Positions 22,178-33,368 are shown, counted from the stretch's first letter. The stretch is DNA of 64,000 bases from Adineta steineri (GCA_905250115.1 CAJNOI010000216.1:62001-126000); one strand, 5' to 3'. Made by a program: numbers and translations. The notes: generated from the letters alone by a model not told the origin.

Positions 22178-23197
22178 ATGTTTATCTACAGTCCGTACAA
22201 CAGCACTGACATGGCTCCTTCATATTTTTCAGTTATTCTGATCTATTCTACTTACACGATATCTTTTCTAATCATTTTATTCGTCTCTATTGTTATCTTT
22301 TATGTAACTCTGACTGTTAAAAAACTTCAAACATTATTAAATCTACTAATTTGCAATACCTGTCTAATCAGTTTATTGTATTCAAGCACAATCATTCTTC
22401 AAGTCTTTATGGTCGTCTTTATTCCGTTTTATCCAAATGGAAAAGATAGTCGAACATTTTGTATCCTTCGTGCCTATCTCACAGCTGTTTCTACTACTCT
22501 ACTTACATCATCATTTCTTCTTCAAGCTCTTAGTCGTTTGTTTCATACAGTATTTCCCATGAATCGTCGATGTCTGCTAACATGGAAATTTCATTATTTT
22601 TTAATAGCTGTTCAATGGATGATGGGATTTTTAACACCGATCACAATATTAATCAATCATGAAAATATTATCTATCGAACAGGTATATTCTGTACAATTG
22701 GATTAAATCATATATTTCATCTTTACTATCTCTATTTAACGGAATATTTTATACCAGTATTAATCATTCTTTTAATCTACATAATAATTGTCTATCGAGT
22801 AAACTACTATTCTTCTTCGTCTCAACAACATCGTCCCAATCCTGTTCGTGAAGCAAAATTACTGAAAAACATTCTTATTTTCATCGGTATCTTTACTGGT
22901 GGAGGTTTGCCGTCGATTATTTATACTTGTCTAATGGCACCAAAACGTATTCTTTCGATTCATTTCTTTATACTAACATTAGTATCCATACCTTTAGCTG
23001 TGGCAATAGAGAAACTGTATGTACTTTGGTTAAATACACCGCTTCGACATGCATTTATTAACTGTTGTTGGTGTGTTGACAAAAAGAGAAAAAAGAAAAG
23101 TATGCAGATGTTTAGTAAAAAAAGAACGTCGACTCAAACAAAAAAAACAATGATTAACCATTCAATAAGTGATTTAGAGTGCGATCTGACCCTTTAA
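22178..23197 (+). CDS. orphan rhodopsin-like 7TM receptor 1 (about 339 aa)
   Basis: A single exon. The frame opens at 22097, but the ATG at 22178 gives a conventional short extracellular N-terminus with NST glycosylation site. Seven hydrophobic spans are visible: LIYSTYTISFLIILFVSIVI, LLNLLICNTCLISLLYSSTI, LRAYLTAVSTTLLTSSFLLQ, FHYFLIAVQWMMGFLTPITI, YLTEYFIPVLIILLIYIIIV, LLKNILIFIGIFTGGGLPSI and FILTLVSIPLAVAIEKLYVL. A Cys at the start of TM3 (FCILRAY) and one in loop 2 (FCTIGL) could form the usual disulfide. The DRY motif is replaced by SRLFH and NPxxY is not kept. It resembles the large bdelloid family of rhodopsin-like orphan receptors. The C-tail is Lys-rich. A second receptor lies at 31.6 kb. 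Ligand unknown. Confidence 0.8.
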   Translation: MFIYSPYNSTDMAPSYFSVILIYSTYTISFLIILFVSIVIFYVTLTVKKLQTLLNLLICNTCLISLLYSSTIILQVFMVVFIPFYPNGKDSRTFCILRAYLTAVSTTLLTSSFLLQALSRLFHTVFPMNRRCLLTWKFHYFLIAVQWMMGFLTPITILINHENIIYRTGIFCTIGLNHIFHLYYLYLTEYFIPVLIILLIYIIIVYRVNYYSSSSQQHRPNPVREAKLLKNILIFIGIFTGGGLPSIIYTCLMAPKRILSIHFFILTLVSIPLAVAIEKLYVLWLNTPLRHAFINCCWCVDKKRKKKSMQMFSKKRTSTQTKKTMINHSISDLECDLTL

Positions 23198-23469
23198 AGT
23201 TTTTCTTTATTGTCTTTATTGTAATTGCTATTGTTTTGTGAGATGATGAAGATATCAAATTCATATGAATTTACTAATTTGTCAACAGTTTCGAATGGTT
23301 ATTAGTTCACCTAGATCTTACTTCTATATATATAAGTACAGAAGGAATTATAATGTTTGTTTTTCAATAGATCCACAAAAGAGTAATTTTACTTTATTAA
23401 AATATTAAAAATTTATTTATACATGAAAATAAAATCTCATTAGGCATATATATATAAAAAATCATTCAT

Positions 23470-23536
23470 ATCTTGAGGGTGTGGGTGTTGTTAATGAATA
23501 AAAGCAGTAGCCACACCCACACCCACCCTCAAGATA
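23470..23536. repeat. TGTGGG-type hairpin, near-perfect copy
   Basis: atcttgagggtgtgggtgt pairs with cacccacaccc and ctcaagat, with a loop of about 25 bp. It is the clearest reference copy for the family, with matching outer atcttgag/ctcaagat ends. Confidence 0.85.
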
Positions 23537-23637
23537 ATTGATCAGTTTTGTACAGCTTTTGACACTCTATTGAAATATATAAATGATTTTAGTTTGAATT
23601 TCCATTAGTTCGTTCATTTACCATTCACATTGTTTAA

Positions 23638-24323
23638 CCCTTTCAGGTCTACTGTACTAAATATAGTACGGTTTTTTTAATTTTTGTATTTTTTCAATAT
23701 CTTGCGAACGCTATTAGATATTCAATTGCGGTTTTTTTTGTTGTATAGAGGAGGCTCTGGCGTACAAGTGTACATGAAGACTATAGTTATAATAAGTCCG
23801 CTCATGTGATAAAAATTACCAAAAGTTAACCCCTTGAGAACCAGCATACATCATACAGTACACATGTTTCAAACTTTCTAAATATTTCGATACCTCGTGA
23901 ACGTAAAAAGGTGTTGAGGTGCGATTTGCTCCATGGCATAGAAGAGATTTCTGTGCATGCATCTCTAGAAGAATTATAACTTTAATGGAGTAAGTTAGGT
24001 AATAAACTTGAAGAATTTTTGGAATACTACCTCTAGAAGAAGGAAGACAGATGATACTCTTTCGCGATTCTCTAAGTATATTTCACTTTTCTCCGCTGAA
24101 ATCAAGTTACGAGCGCTTCCTTATGATACTCCGAAAGTTGATTTTACGATAGGTCTCGATCGAATTCTCACTGCTGCCGTACCCCCTACGAGAATAGGTC
24201 AAAAAATGAGTTGGGAGATTTTTTAAAATTTTTGGTGAAAATATTCACAGTACAAGTTGGTAGTATTAAATATAATATCCAAAAGAAATTTCGTTCATTG
24301 GCTGAGCAGTAGGCCTGAAAGGG
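23638..24323. mobile_element. piggyBac-like non-autonomous element, 686 bp
   Basis: TTAA occurs at 23634-23637 and 24324-24327. The inverted ends are ccctttcaggtctactg and cagtaggcctgaaaggg (16 of 17 matching). The left half contains two related units, about 23638-23760 and 23826-23960, each ending in cttgcgaacg/ctcgtgaacg followed by a gaggtgcg/caattgcg block; the second begins at an internal ttaacccctt. So this may be two elements fused or an internal duplication. A 72-codon frame at 24008 lacks transposase features. Confidence 0.8.
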
Positions 24324-24917
24324 TTAACAGACACTAATACATTTTTATGTAGAGTAATGAAAACATGATTGTACCTCAGCCTATGATAGAGCTGACAGTG
24401 TGCGGATGATATAGAAAGAAAGCCAACACTTTAACTAGCAAACTGATGCGAAAGGGTTCTCTCATATCAAGTTCATTTCAAACAAAAATAATAGAACTTT
24501 CTAAAAAACAGAAGTTTACTTACTTTGTAGAGTGACAATTTGAAAATTGTCTGCGTTATAGCTCTTGATCTTGTATCCTTCAGGAGAAATTTACATTATA
24601 CTGAAGAATGTAGAGTGGCATTTTTATGAAAGGAATGTAGAGTGACACTTTTTCGTAGATATATCTTCCTGATTCTATTCGAGAATGTTGTTTTCAAGCA
24701 CATTTTACATTGAGTTTAGTAGAAAATGATCTATGTACTGTATATCTCCCTTATTATACAGTAAAGTGTTGGGAAATTTTTTGTGCATAATACATGCATA
24801 CAGTATAACAAAATGCACTACTCAAAAGTTGCTTAGGTCCACTTTCAGTTTTTCGCGTTGATTGTACCGAAATGTTGCAATTAAGTCATATATATTAGTT
24901 GATTACGTAAGGAAATT
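24324..24917. other. intergenic, short direct repeats
   Basis: No gene. The phrase tgtagagtgacatttt recurs in variants near 24525, 24608 and 24647. It should hold the 3' UTR of the minus-strand ART-TPR gene. Confidence 0.45.
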
Positions 24918-26935
24918 CTATTTATTTGATATACGTTCAATATCTTGTTTGATATCAATTACATCTGGATGTGACGAAGAAAAACATTTTTCACGAATAA
25001 AATATGTTCTTTTATAATACTTCATAGCTTCAGAAAAGTCACCTTTAATTTGATAAATAAGTCCAATATTTTTCAATGCACGTGCAAGTGAAGGATGTCG
25101 AGGAGTAAGAGAAGCTTCATAGATCTTCTTTGACAATTCATAATTCCTCAATGCTTCATTATATTGACCCACATAATAATAAACATTACCAAGATTAAGA
25201 TATGCATTACCTAAACAAGGATGTGATGATGGAAGAATTTTTTCTTTAATCTCTAATGCTTTTTTATGATATTCAAGTGCTTCCGAATATTTCTTTTCCA
25301 TAGTATAGATATTTGCAATATTATTAAAACACCAAGCAACATATTCATGTTTATCATTATAAGCTTTTACCCAAATTTTCAATGCTTTTTCATATGAATG
25401 TAATGCTTGTTTCGTATCACCTTTATTTTGATAAACTTCTCCGATACTTGTATGAATAAAACCAATTCGTGAATGATTTTTCTTTAGTTTTCGTTCCAAG
25501 ATTTCCAATGATTTATATAACCAACTAAGACTTAAATCATAATCACCTTTTTCACAAGCAACTTTACCTAATGCATGATAACAATTACAAATATCATTAT
25601 CATCAGATGTTAAATCTTTGAGTAAACGATGATAATATTTTTCTGCATCATCAAAATGAGCCATATCAACAAGGACATGTCCAAATAAAAGAAGTCTAGT
25701 TTGCTCGGAACCATATTGATTTTTCATAGAATGAACAACTGATTTTAAATCATGATCATTATCACTACAAAGAGTTATATTCATTATCCATATTTGATTT
25801 TCATCAAGATAGATATTATTTATTCGAAAAACGGATCCTAACATCATTAATATTTCGTCTTCTGTAGGAAAATAACTAAATGATGAAATATTAGCAAATG
25901 GTTTCATACCATCTCGACATGGATCAGCATTGATTTCAAATAATATTCGTTGTAATTTATTATCATTCATATTCGTATTAAGAAATTCAAGAGCTGTACT
26001 ACGATTGAGACTAGTAGATAAAAAAGAATTCATTGAAATTAATGTGCCTTTCGATTGTTTTAATAATTCAAGTTCTTCACTAGATATTAATTGACCACGA
26101 TAAACAATTATAGGCGATGAACATTTATATTGTTGAAGTTGTTGTTCAATATCACGAATTAAAAATCGAAGACAAAATAATAAATCAATATTTTGAATAC
26201 GAAGACTTTTATTTAATAATCGATAGATAAATGTTTCTCTTGTATACCACCATATTGCTCGATCTGATGAATATTCATCTTCGAATTCTTTAATTATCTT
26301 TAACATATCTTCATTATCATGATATTCATTTAAAGAAAAAGAAATAAACTCATTTTTATCTGTTAACATTGGTTCCATTCGTAGAAGACAATCGATGAGT
26401 AATTGTGAATGAACAAATCGACCATCAAGATCACTTGTTGTTTGATCACAATTTTTATTTGTATTGGAAATACTCATAGAAAGTGGTTCATCTACAGTAT
26501 TCATCATTCTTCCTACTTCATTACATTTTATAGATGCAATCAATTGATCAATTTCATAATAAATGCCTCTCACCTAAAAATAACAAAAAACACTTACGTT
26601 TATTTGAGCTGATGAATTACCTTGTTATATTGTTGAGTCCAATGTTGATTAAATTCTTGTTCATGACAATAAATATAAATTGAATAAACTTGTGAAAGTT
26701 GATGAATTTGTGGTATTAATTGTTGGCCGAAATCATCGCTAACGATTAGAATAAGTTTATTGCTTGAAGAAATTGATTGAATACGTTGTTCACATTGATC
26801 GAGTTCTTTAAATATTTCTAAATAATGATTCAAGAGAAGAAGTTTTTGTTGAATATCTATATTTTCTTCCATATTAATACAAGTATCAAGTAAACAAAAT
26901 ATATTGAAATTGAAATTGTTATTTGCTTGAGACAT
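24918..26935 (-). CDS. ADP-ribosyltransferase (ART) domain with C-terminal TPR repeats (656 aa)
   Basis: The exons (minus) are 26935-26621 and 26573-24918; the 47-bp intron joins QQYNK to VRGIYYEI. The first 105 residues look like a small alpha/beta domain (NFNIFCLLDTCI, KLILIVSDDFGQQL, YSIYIYCHE). Next comes an R-S-E type ART fold: Arg in IVYRGQ (about 264), the SFLSTS strand (288-293), and the E-x-E in PTEDEIL (343-345). These motifs bind NAD and transfer ADP-ribose. From about residue 400 onward there are tandem kinesin-light-chain-like TPRs (YHALGKVACEKGDYDLSLSWLYKSL, YLNLGNVYYYVGQYNEALRNYE and others), likely a partner-binding scaffold. There is no signal peptide, so it is probably intracellular. 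This architecture is recurrent in bdelloids; the target is unknown. The catalytic residues look intact. Confidence 0.88.
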
Positions 26936-27679
26936 CGTGCTTCGTATTTCTTTTTCGTTGTTGTAAAAAACGTAAAACTTTCTAGAATTATATATACAAT
27001 AATAATCTATCTTAACTTTTAAATTTGAAATTAAATGAAAGATTGTAAGAAAGTACGTTGGAACATAGTAACGATGAGTGTGAGTCGCACTTAAGACAAA
27101 AAGGCCTATGTATCTACCTAAGAACAAACCTTCAACAAAATAAAACCAAAAGAACTATGAAAATGTTTAAAAACACATTTGTTTTTATACTTTACCTACA
27201 TAGTGGATACCTACTATCTTATCTGGCATATTGTAAATACTCGTAAAGAAAAAGTAACAAATAGTAAGCATTTCTTACTGCTTTGACAAATAAAACTGTT
27301 CTTATTAGGCTTTTTACAGGGTTAAAAAAAATCTAATCGATTACGATAATTAATCGTATATCTTGATAAATTATAAACCTTTTACAGAGGTTTAGCAATC
27401 GAGAAACGCGTCGATTATAGGTTTATGTATCCTTTCTTCTCTTTTTCTTTTAAGGGATGCAGCTAAACAAATATTTACACTAGGGGTAATGGTATTGCAT
27501 CGATAAGATTTTTTTTCTTTTTTTTTTTTTATTCTGTGACGAGTTGAGTAAGAGCGTTAATAACACATCGTCATGTCGAAACTTGCGTTCTCTTTCGGAC
27601 ATGTTTGATATTTATAAAAAAGTGCTTCTACAAAATATTTTTCTTTCACTTAATTTATTTTAGATTTTGTATACAGAGA
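26936..27679. other. divergent promoter region
   Basis: This lies between the minus-strand ART-TPR gene and a plus-strand F-box-like gene, so it should contain both promoters. No gene, tRNA or clear TATA box found. A poly-T tract precedes the F-box gene at about 27508-27530. Confidence 0.45.
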
Positions 27680-28741
27680 ATGTCTGAGATCGATTCTCCT
27701 AGCACAATTGAAAATTTTCCAACTGAGTTATGGTGTGAAGTCTTTCAATTCTTTGATGCAATTGAACTCTATCGTATATTTGACAATTTAAACTCAAAAA
27801 TAACTTCAATACTTTCTGAAAGTACTCCACTGTATTTCAAGGTTGCAACAACGGAAAATTATGATTTCTCGTCTTATGCGATTCTTCCAGCAGTTAAGAG
27901 TCGTGTGAACGTCAAATCGTTCAAATTCTACGAAGAATATCAAATTGAAGAATTCTTTACTCATTGGCCAATTAATACATTCAGCCAACTACGATGTCTT
28001 TCACTCGTCTATTCTGGTGCAATGATGAGCGATTGTTCACTTGTACTCATAGAACAACTGGCAACTTTGCCACATTTTGAGTATTTATATATTCAAGTCG
28101 GATCTATCGCTACTTATGATCAATATTTGAAACGATTGCTAGAATTAATCTTCGTTGAGAATCATGGTTTTCATTCTCTTAAACACTTTGTTTTTCAAAG
28201 TCGTAAAAATTCTCAAATTCTCTCGTTACCAGTAATAAAGAAGCGGACAAAACTAGAATTGTTAACTCTACCCTCTCTTAATCGTGACGAGCTTGTTCAA
28301 CTATTGATTCATATACCACACATTAAGTCGATTAAAACAAATTGGTTATATACGGATTTCTATAAACCAGTATTAGTAACAATACCAGCATTAAACTCTA
28401 CTTTGTTGAACTGTATTGATTTGAATGTACAGTTAGACGAACAATGGACTTTCGAAGATGTTGAGTTTTTACTGCAACAAGTTCCAAATGTAAATCGATT
28501 GAAACTCACATGTAGCGTTGAGCTTATTAATGGAAACAAATGGGAAAGGTTATTAGTTGGAAAATGTTCTAAACTACGAATATTGGAAATAGTTTTCTGT
28601 TCTGATCAGTGGCATATTAATCCTCTGTCGATATTTACTGAACTGCAGAATACTTTCAAAACAAGGTTTTGGCAAGCACAAAACGTTCAATTTGAGCATA
28701 AAGAGAAAGTTCGTCATTGGATAGTTCGATTTAATATATGA
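27680..28741 (+). CDS. F-box-like protein 2 (353 aa)
   Basis: A single exon. The ATG at 27680 (MSEIDSPSTIENFPTELWCEVFQFF) puts the F-box-like motif at residues 11-45 (IENFPTELWCEVFQFFDAIELYRIFDNLN); the frame is open further upstream, but a TTTTAG just before suggests a splice site in the 5' UTR. The rest shows weak leucine-rich periodicity (LRCLSLVYSG, KLELLTLPSL, RLKLTCSVEL, LRILEIVFC). It is shorter than its neighbours because it lacks their second half. Likely a substrate adaptor by analogy; not proven. Confidence 0.78.
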   Translation: MSEIDSPSTIENFPTELWCEVFQFFDAIELYRIFDNLNSKITSILSESTPLYFKVATTENYDFSSYAILPAVKSRVNVKSFKFYEEYQIEEFFTHWPINTFSQLRCLSLVYSGAMMSDCSLVLIEQLATLPHFEYLYIQVGSIATYDQYLKRLLELIFVENHGFHSLKHFVFQSRKNSQILSLPVIKKRTKLELLTLPSLNRDELVQLLIHIPHIKSIKTNWLYTDFYKPVLVTIPALNSTLLNCIDLNVQLDEQWTFEDVEFLLQQVPNVNRLKLTCSVELINGNKWERLLVGKCSKLRILEIVFCSDQWHINPLSIFTELQNTFKTRFWQAQNVQFEHKEKVRHWIVRFNI

Positions 28742-28802
28742 AAAGCAATTTTAGTTCTATTATAATTTCTATTGCTTGTCAAAAATAAATAAATAATCAA
28801 CT

Positions 28803-30572
28803 TTAACGAATCCACAATAGAATATCATGAACGTAATATGTATCTCTAGTGATTGTGCATGTTGATGGTAAACGCTGTCTTAACCATTCTACAAGTTCAT
28901 CTTCTGTCGAAAGATCCTCTTCCTCGTTCCAATTATCATCTTCACAGTGAACATTCAAAGCTTGAAGATTTGGCATTGTATTCATAAGATAAAGTATATT
29001 TGTTCGATTAAGGACTTTAATGTGAAGCATTTTACACTGAACACCTAGTAGTGAACGACTTAGCGTAGCACATTGATGATCGTCGAAGCAACGTAAATGA
29101 TCACGATCCGCATATCCCTGCAAATTTAATTCATAAATCGATGCACTAGTATTTTCGATGGGTGGTACTTGCGAAAATGATGTCATCCAGGGACCAAAAA
29201 CTAATGAATGTAGACGTGGTGCTTGATGGAGTAAAAGTTGTAACTGTGGTATTACACTATCATTATCATCCTCAACTTTGACATACATTGATAGCAGATG
29301 GTCGAGTTCTGGGATAGTTTTGAAGAATTGATCATCGAACGGAAGCGATATAGAAAGTTTATGGATATTAGGAAAACGAATTTGAGACATAGCTAAGTCT
29401 GCAAATAGGTGAGGCTCATAACCTAGATAATTCACACGATCATATGACCAATAATCATTATCATTAGGAGCAGTCGATTTCGGTGAAATATAAGGACTAT
29501 GAGCATAAAAATGTTTGAAAGCATAGGGTAGAGTATATAGAAAAATATAATTAATATCATTTTGTGATTGTCCATAACATCGAACAAACCATTTCTGTTC
29601 AACAAGCCAAAATCGAGTTCGAAATGAATCAAGTAATTCACTTATTTGATTTTCTAGTGGTTCATTATCACGAACTTCATTTCTCATTTTTAGTTGAAAT
29701 ATTTTAAGTTTTGGCAAATATGTGGTAATTATTCGTTCCCATTGAGATCCACTAATAGATATATCCCATGTTTCGATTTTCAAGTGACATAGATTGAGTA
29801 GATGTTGAAAAAGGTTCTGCAATAGATTTATTGAGCTTTTCAATGAAAGATTTATTTTGGTAATTGCTGTATTCGAAGATATGAGCTCTGAATCACTCGT
29901 TCTATCATCAAGTTTAATTGACAGATATTGAAGGCGAGGTGTGTATCGTAACAGACGATCGAATTCATTCAGGTTACAATCAACATATTCAACAGTGAGA
30001 TATTCGAGAGATACCGAAGTAACTGAAGGAGCAGGAACGTATCCCTCATAAGCATAATTGATACCTAAATGGCAATACGTTAATTTTGGTAGATTCCAAA
30101 TACGATTAACAATACGTCCAGCATTATCTTGATCGGATGAAATAAAGCATGCATTGAAGTTGAGATGAATAAGATATGGAAGGTAACATAGTTCAACAAC
30201 TATGCTATTTAGGATCTTTTCAGAACGGAGATGACACAAGGAAATTGATCGTAAAGATGAAAATTGACGAAGAAGAAAACCATGAGTGAAGAAAAGATCA
30301 GTTTGATGCGGGGTATAATTGTTGTCTGATAATCGAAGCGAGATTATTCGATCAATAATCGATGGAAGATGATTTTGACAAATCGCATCAAAATCGGTTT
30401 TTGATATAGATCGAAAATCCAGACGATATGCAGAAAAACGGTTGAGAAGCAGAGTATCAAAACGTGTATTCAGCCCAAAAAATGCATCAAAAACACGAAC
30501 AGTGCTCAAAAACTCGAATGAATCAAGTAACAATTCGTTAGCCAACGATTCTAAACTAGCTTTACTTGCCAT
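28803..30572 (-). CDS. F-box-like/leucine-rich protein 3 (589 aa)
   Basis: A single exon, convergent with F-box-like protein 2; the stops are 61 bp apart. The F-box-like motif SLESLANELLLDSFEFLSTVRVFDAFFGLNTRFDTLL lies at residues 6-42. Leucine-rich segments follow (LRSISLCHLRSEKIL, LEYLTVEYVDCNL, LQYLSIKLDDR, ITKINLSLKSS, LHKLSISLPF). A FRTRFW(L)xxQxWF block in the middle (DSFRTRFWLVEQKWFVRC) is also present in protein 1 (SSFWIERQWFF) and at the end of protein 2 (TRFWQAQNVQF), which ties the three into one family. Function inferred only from the F-box. Confidence 0.82.
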   Translation of the reverse strand: MASKASLESLANELLLDSFEFLSTVRVFDAFFGLNTRFDTLLLNRFSAYRLDFRSISKTDFDAICQNHLPSIIDRIISLRLSDNNYTPHQTDLFFTHGFLLRQFSSLRSISLCHLRSEKILNSIVVELCYLPYLIHLNFNACFISSDQDNAGRIVNRIWNLPKLTYCHLGINYAYEGYVPAPSVTSVSLEYLTVEYVDCNLNEFDRLLRYTPRLQYLSIKLDDRTSDSELISSNTAITKINLSLKSSINLLQNLFQHLLNLCHLKIETWDISISGSQWERIITTYLPKLKIFQLKMRNEVRDNEPLENQISELLDSFRTRFWLVEQKWFVRCYGQSQNDINYIFLYTLPYAFKHFYAHSPYISPKSTAPNDNDYWSYDRVNYLGYEPHLFADLAMSQIRFPNIHKLSISLPFDDQFFKTIPELDHLLSMYVKVEDDNDSVIPQLQLLLHQAPRLHSLVFGPWMTSFSQVPPIENTSASIYELNLQGYADRDHLRCFDDHQCATLSRSLLGVQCKMLHIKVLNRTNILYLMNTMPNLQALNVHCEDDNWNEEEDLSTEDELVEWLRQRLPSTCTITRDTYYVHDILLWIR

Positions 30573-31641
30573 ATAATTGTAACTGAGTCAATAATAAACT
30601 AAAAGAGACTGCAGTAAAGAAAGAAAAACAACATTTATTGTTATCAACGTTGTTTTTCATCCTTCTCCTTCTTTTCGTGTCGTATTTTTTTCATATTTAT
30701 AATCATTACTCCATGATTTCGTTATCTTTGTTGAATTTAGCGCAAATGAAATACTCCTTAGAGTATGGGTGTGAGTATTATACTCATCGTACATCCACAC
30801 CCTACTCGATCCTTCGTTGCTTTCTCTCGTTCTTTGTTCTTCTTAAGTCGTAAACTCAATGAGTAATATTTTTCTCATACACCAATATGAAGAAAAAAGA
30901 CGAAGATAAAAAAAAAAGAACAAAATATAATAAAAGTAATTTCGCTGCATATGCCTCCGTCTATATCATATAAAATTAAGTTTGCATTTTACGAATAAAA
31001 AGTGTATTTATTTCTCTTACACTGCAATATCGTAATCTTACAGACAAATAAACTCCGTCCATTCTGTATATGTTTCACTCTATTTCACTTACAGTTGTGT
31101 CTTTATTTGCTAATATTTCGAACACAAATACCAAATATATATATACATACCACTGATTCAATCTATGGGAAGACGAACATCGATATAAAGTGACAGCGAT
31201 AGTAGTTTCGTTTTATTTGTCGGATTCTTTTTCTATTTTTCTCGTTCTTTGCTTTTTTTTATATTGCAATATCGTAATCTCAATGAATCATATATTCTTA
31301 TTACATGTCATTCCTACAAGAGAAAAATGGAACGAAAATAAAAGCAACAGTTTTATTAGAGGCACTTTTTTTTATTTATTTTTTGAGAGTGTGGGTGTAC
31401 GATAAATATAATATTATTCATTAGAAGACTCTTACAAATGTCAACTAATAAAAACAAAAGCAATTTCAATAGACATTCTAGACAAACATGGTTAACAAGA
31501 AAAATATAAGTACTCAAAATACCACAACTGTATTTCATTGTTAAAAATAACTCCGATTATATAAAGCGTCTATATCATAAAAGACTTTAATTAAAATATT
31601 TTATCCGCATTAAAAAAATCTTTCCATCAACTTCATTCAGA
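30573..31641. other. intergenic between F-box-like gene and 7TM gene
   Basis: No coding exon supported. It contains one two-armed hairpin (30757-30810) and a lone G-rich arm at 31381-31400 (ttttgagagtgtgggtgtac). Confidence 0.45.
30757..30810. repeat. TGTGGG-type hairpin, short
   Basis: The arms are gagtatgggtgtgagta and tacatccacaccctactc, with a loop of under 15 bp. Confidence 0.7.
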
Positions 31642-32586
31642 ATGAATTCATCGACAAGACAAGTACCAAATATTATCGTCGATTCATCGATAATAATTTT
31701 AGCTTCAATTAAGATCTGTATTTCAGCAAGTCTATTTGGATTCATTACTTATCATACAATAATATCAAAAAATTCTCCACATCGAGTAGCACTTGTTTTA
31801 ACTGCTAATGTTTATTTATCTTTGCTACTTTCCTCAATATTATTTCTTGAAGAATATATATGTATTTTATTAGGACATAAATATTCATTAGCATCTTTAG
31901 ACAATGGAATAGCTTGTCAAATTCGTATCTATCTTCAATATGTATTAGTAAGTGCAATATGTTATTCAAATGCATTACAAGCAATCTATCGTTTATGTCG
32001 AATTATTTTCTATACTAAAAAATCATATCAATCTTTTCAACTTTATCAAATATTAATTATTATTCAATGGATTTTATGTTTTTTAATTATGATCCCAAGT
32101 CTTTGTTTTGGTGATTTTAAATATTCAATTAATGACTATAGTTGTCAACTTGATTACACAAACTATCGAGGTGTTTTCATGATGGGTACTTTATCTTTTA
32201 GTATACCAATGGCTATAATTGTTGGATGTAATATCTATACAATTAAAAAAATGCGAAGAAGAAACAATAACGATATTGAAATAATGACACAACTTCAACG
32301 AATGATTGTACAACGTGATTTAGTTGTACTTTTTAGACTTTTAATTCTACTTGGAATATTAATGACGTTTGGTATTATTCCAGTAATGATTATTTTAATA
32401 AATATTTTCACTGGACTTGTTCCATGGTGGTCATCACAAATTCAATGGCTTGTGTTTAATATATTAACAACTATTGTTAGTATTGTTTTAATAATAATAT
32501 CTCCTCATGTTCATAATTTATGGAAAAGAAAGCCTTCTCATCTGAATTGTCGTCGTCATGCTGTAGTCAAACATATTGTTATTTAA
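31642..32586 (+). CDS. orphan rhodopsin-like 7TM receptor 2 (314 aa)
   Basis: A single exon starting MNSSTRQVPNII with a glycosylation site. The spans include SIIILASIKICISASLFGFI, VALVLTANVYLSLLLSSILF, IYLQYVLVSAICYSNALQAI, ILIIIQWILCFLIMIPSLCF, GTLSFSIPMAIIVGCNIYTI, LLILLGILMTFGIIPVMIIL and LVFNILTTIVSIVLIIISPH. A Cys before TM3 (ACQIRIYL) and one in loop 2 (YSCQLDY) are placed for the usual disulfide. The DRY motif is YRLCR and the TM7 end is SPHVHNLW. It is weakly similar in layout to receptor 1 (22 kb) but far diverged. Ligand unknown. Confidence 0.8.
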   Translation: MNSSTRQVPNIIVDSSIIILASIKICISASLFGFITYHTIISKNSPHRVALVLTANVYLSLLLSSILFLEEYICILLGHKYSLASLDNGIACQIRIYLQYVLVSAICYSNALQAIYRLCRIIFYTKKSYQSFQLYQILIIIQWILCFLIMIPSLCFGDFKYSINDYSCQLDYTNYRGVFMMGTLSFSIPMAIIVGCNIYTIKKMRRRNNNDIEIMTQLQRMIVQRDLVVLFRLLILLGILMTFGIIPVMIILINIFTGLVPWWSSQIQWLVFNILTTIVSIVLIIISPHVHNLWKRKPSHLNCRRHAVVKHIVI

Positions 32587-32785
32587 CTTCATTGATGTGT
32601 ATTGTTTTAAAACAGTATTGATCAATTATTTATATCATATAGAAGATATTCAAATTAATATTTCCTGTCATAGTTCACTATAACGAAAAAAAACGTCGTA
32701 GTATACATGTAATCATTTACTTTTCTTCTTTATTTTTCTATAATAAAAAAAAAAAAAAAAAAAACATCACGTCATTTTCTTTTTC

Positions 32786-32852
32786 TTTGAAAGAAGAGTG
32801 TAGGTGTAATTGAGTGATTATAATATCTAGATCCACACTCACCCTCCAGATA
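32786..32852. repeat. TGTGGG-type hairpin, degenerate
   Basis: The arms are ctttgaaagaagagtgtagg and atccacactcaccctcc. Confidence 0.6.
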
Positions 32853-33302
32853 TAATGAAAGTTGATTTGAAAATAGAAAAATTATACCACACATAATACA
32901 AAGTTGGAAATCTTGTCTATTAATAACCAAGCAGCAACAGAAAACATGTATGAATTATGATATTTTTGTCAGTTATATAATTAGTGCCTCATACAAAATA
33001 TCGTGCCTTTTCTACGTTTGTTATATCTGTTTTTTTTTGGCATACAGAAATGATTATGTCGATAAAAATACCAATTATTCTCTTAAGGTATTTTTCTATA
33101 TGGAATAGTTGAAAGGCCTTTTCAGTGCAAGTATAATAAGGCAAAAAGGAAAGATGAAAAAATACATCGTATTTAATAAAATATAATAAATTCCGAAACA
33201 TGGGTAGTATTTGTACTTGTAAACAATTCAGTTATACAAAAAAACGAATCCTATGCTTTTTCTCGACGAAGTATTTCGTCGATAAGAGATAGTTACTTTG
33301 TT

Positions 33303-33368
33303 CTTTGGGTGTTGGTCTAGTTATGAGATGATAACAACACTCACCTCCACACCCACACCCTTCCACTA
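33303..33368. repeat. TGTGGG-type hairpin, first of a pair
   Basis: The 5' arm ctttgggtgttggt is short; the 3' arm ctccacacccacacccttcc is intact. A second copy begins 40 bp later. Confidence 0.65.

Noticed and set aside
24008-24226. 72-codon frame inside the 686-bp piggyBac-like element
   Set aside because: No DDD transposase motif and too short; likely chance.
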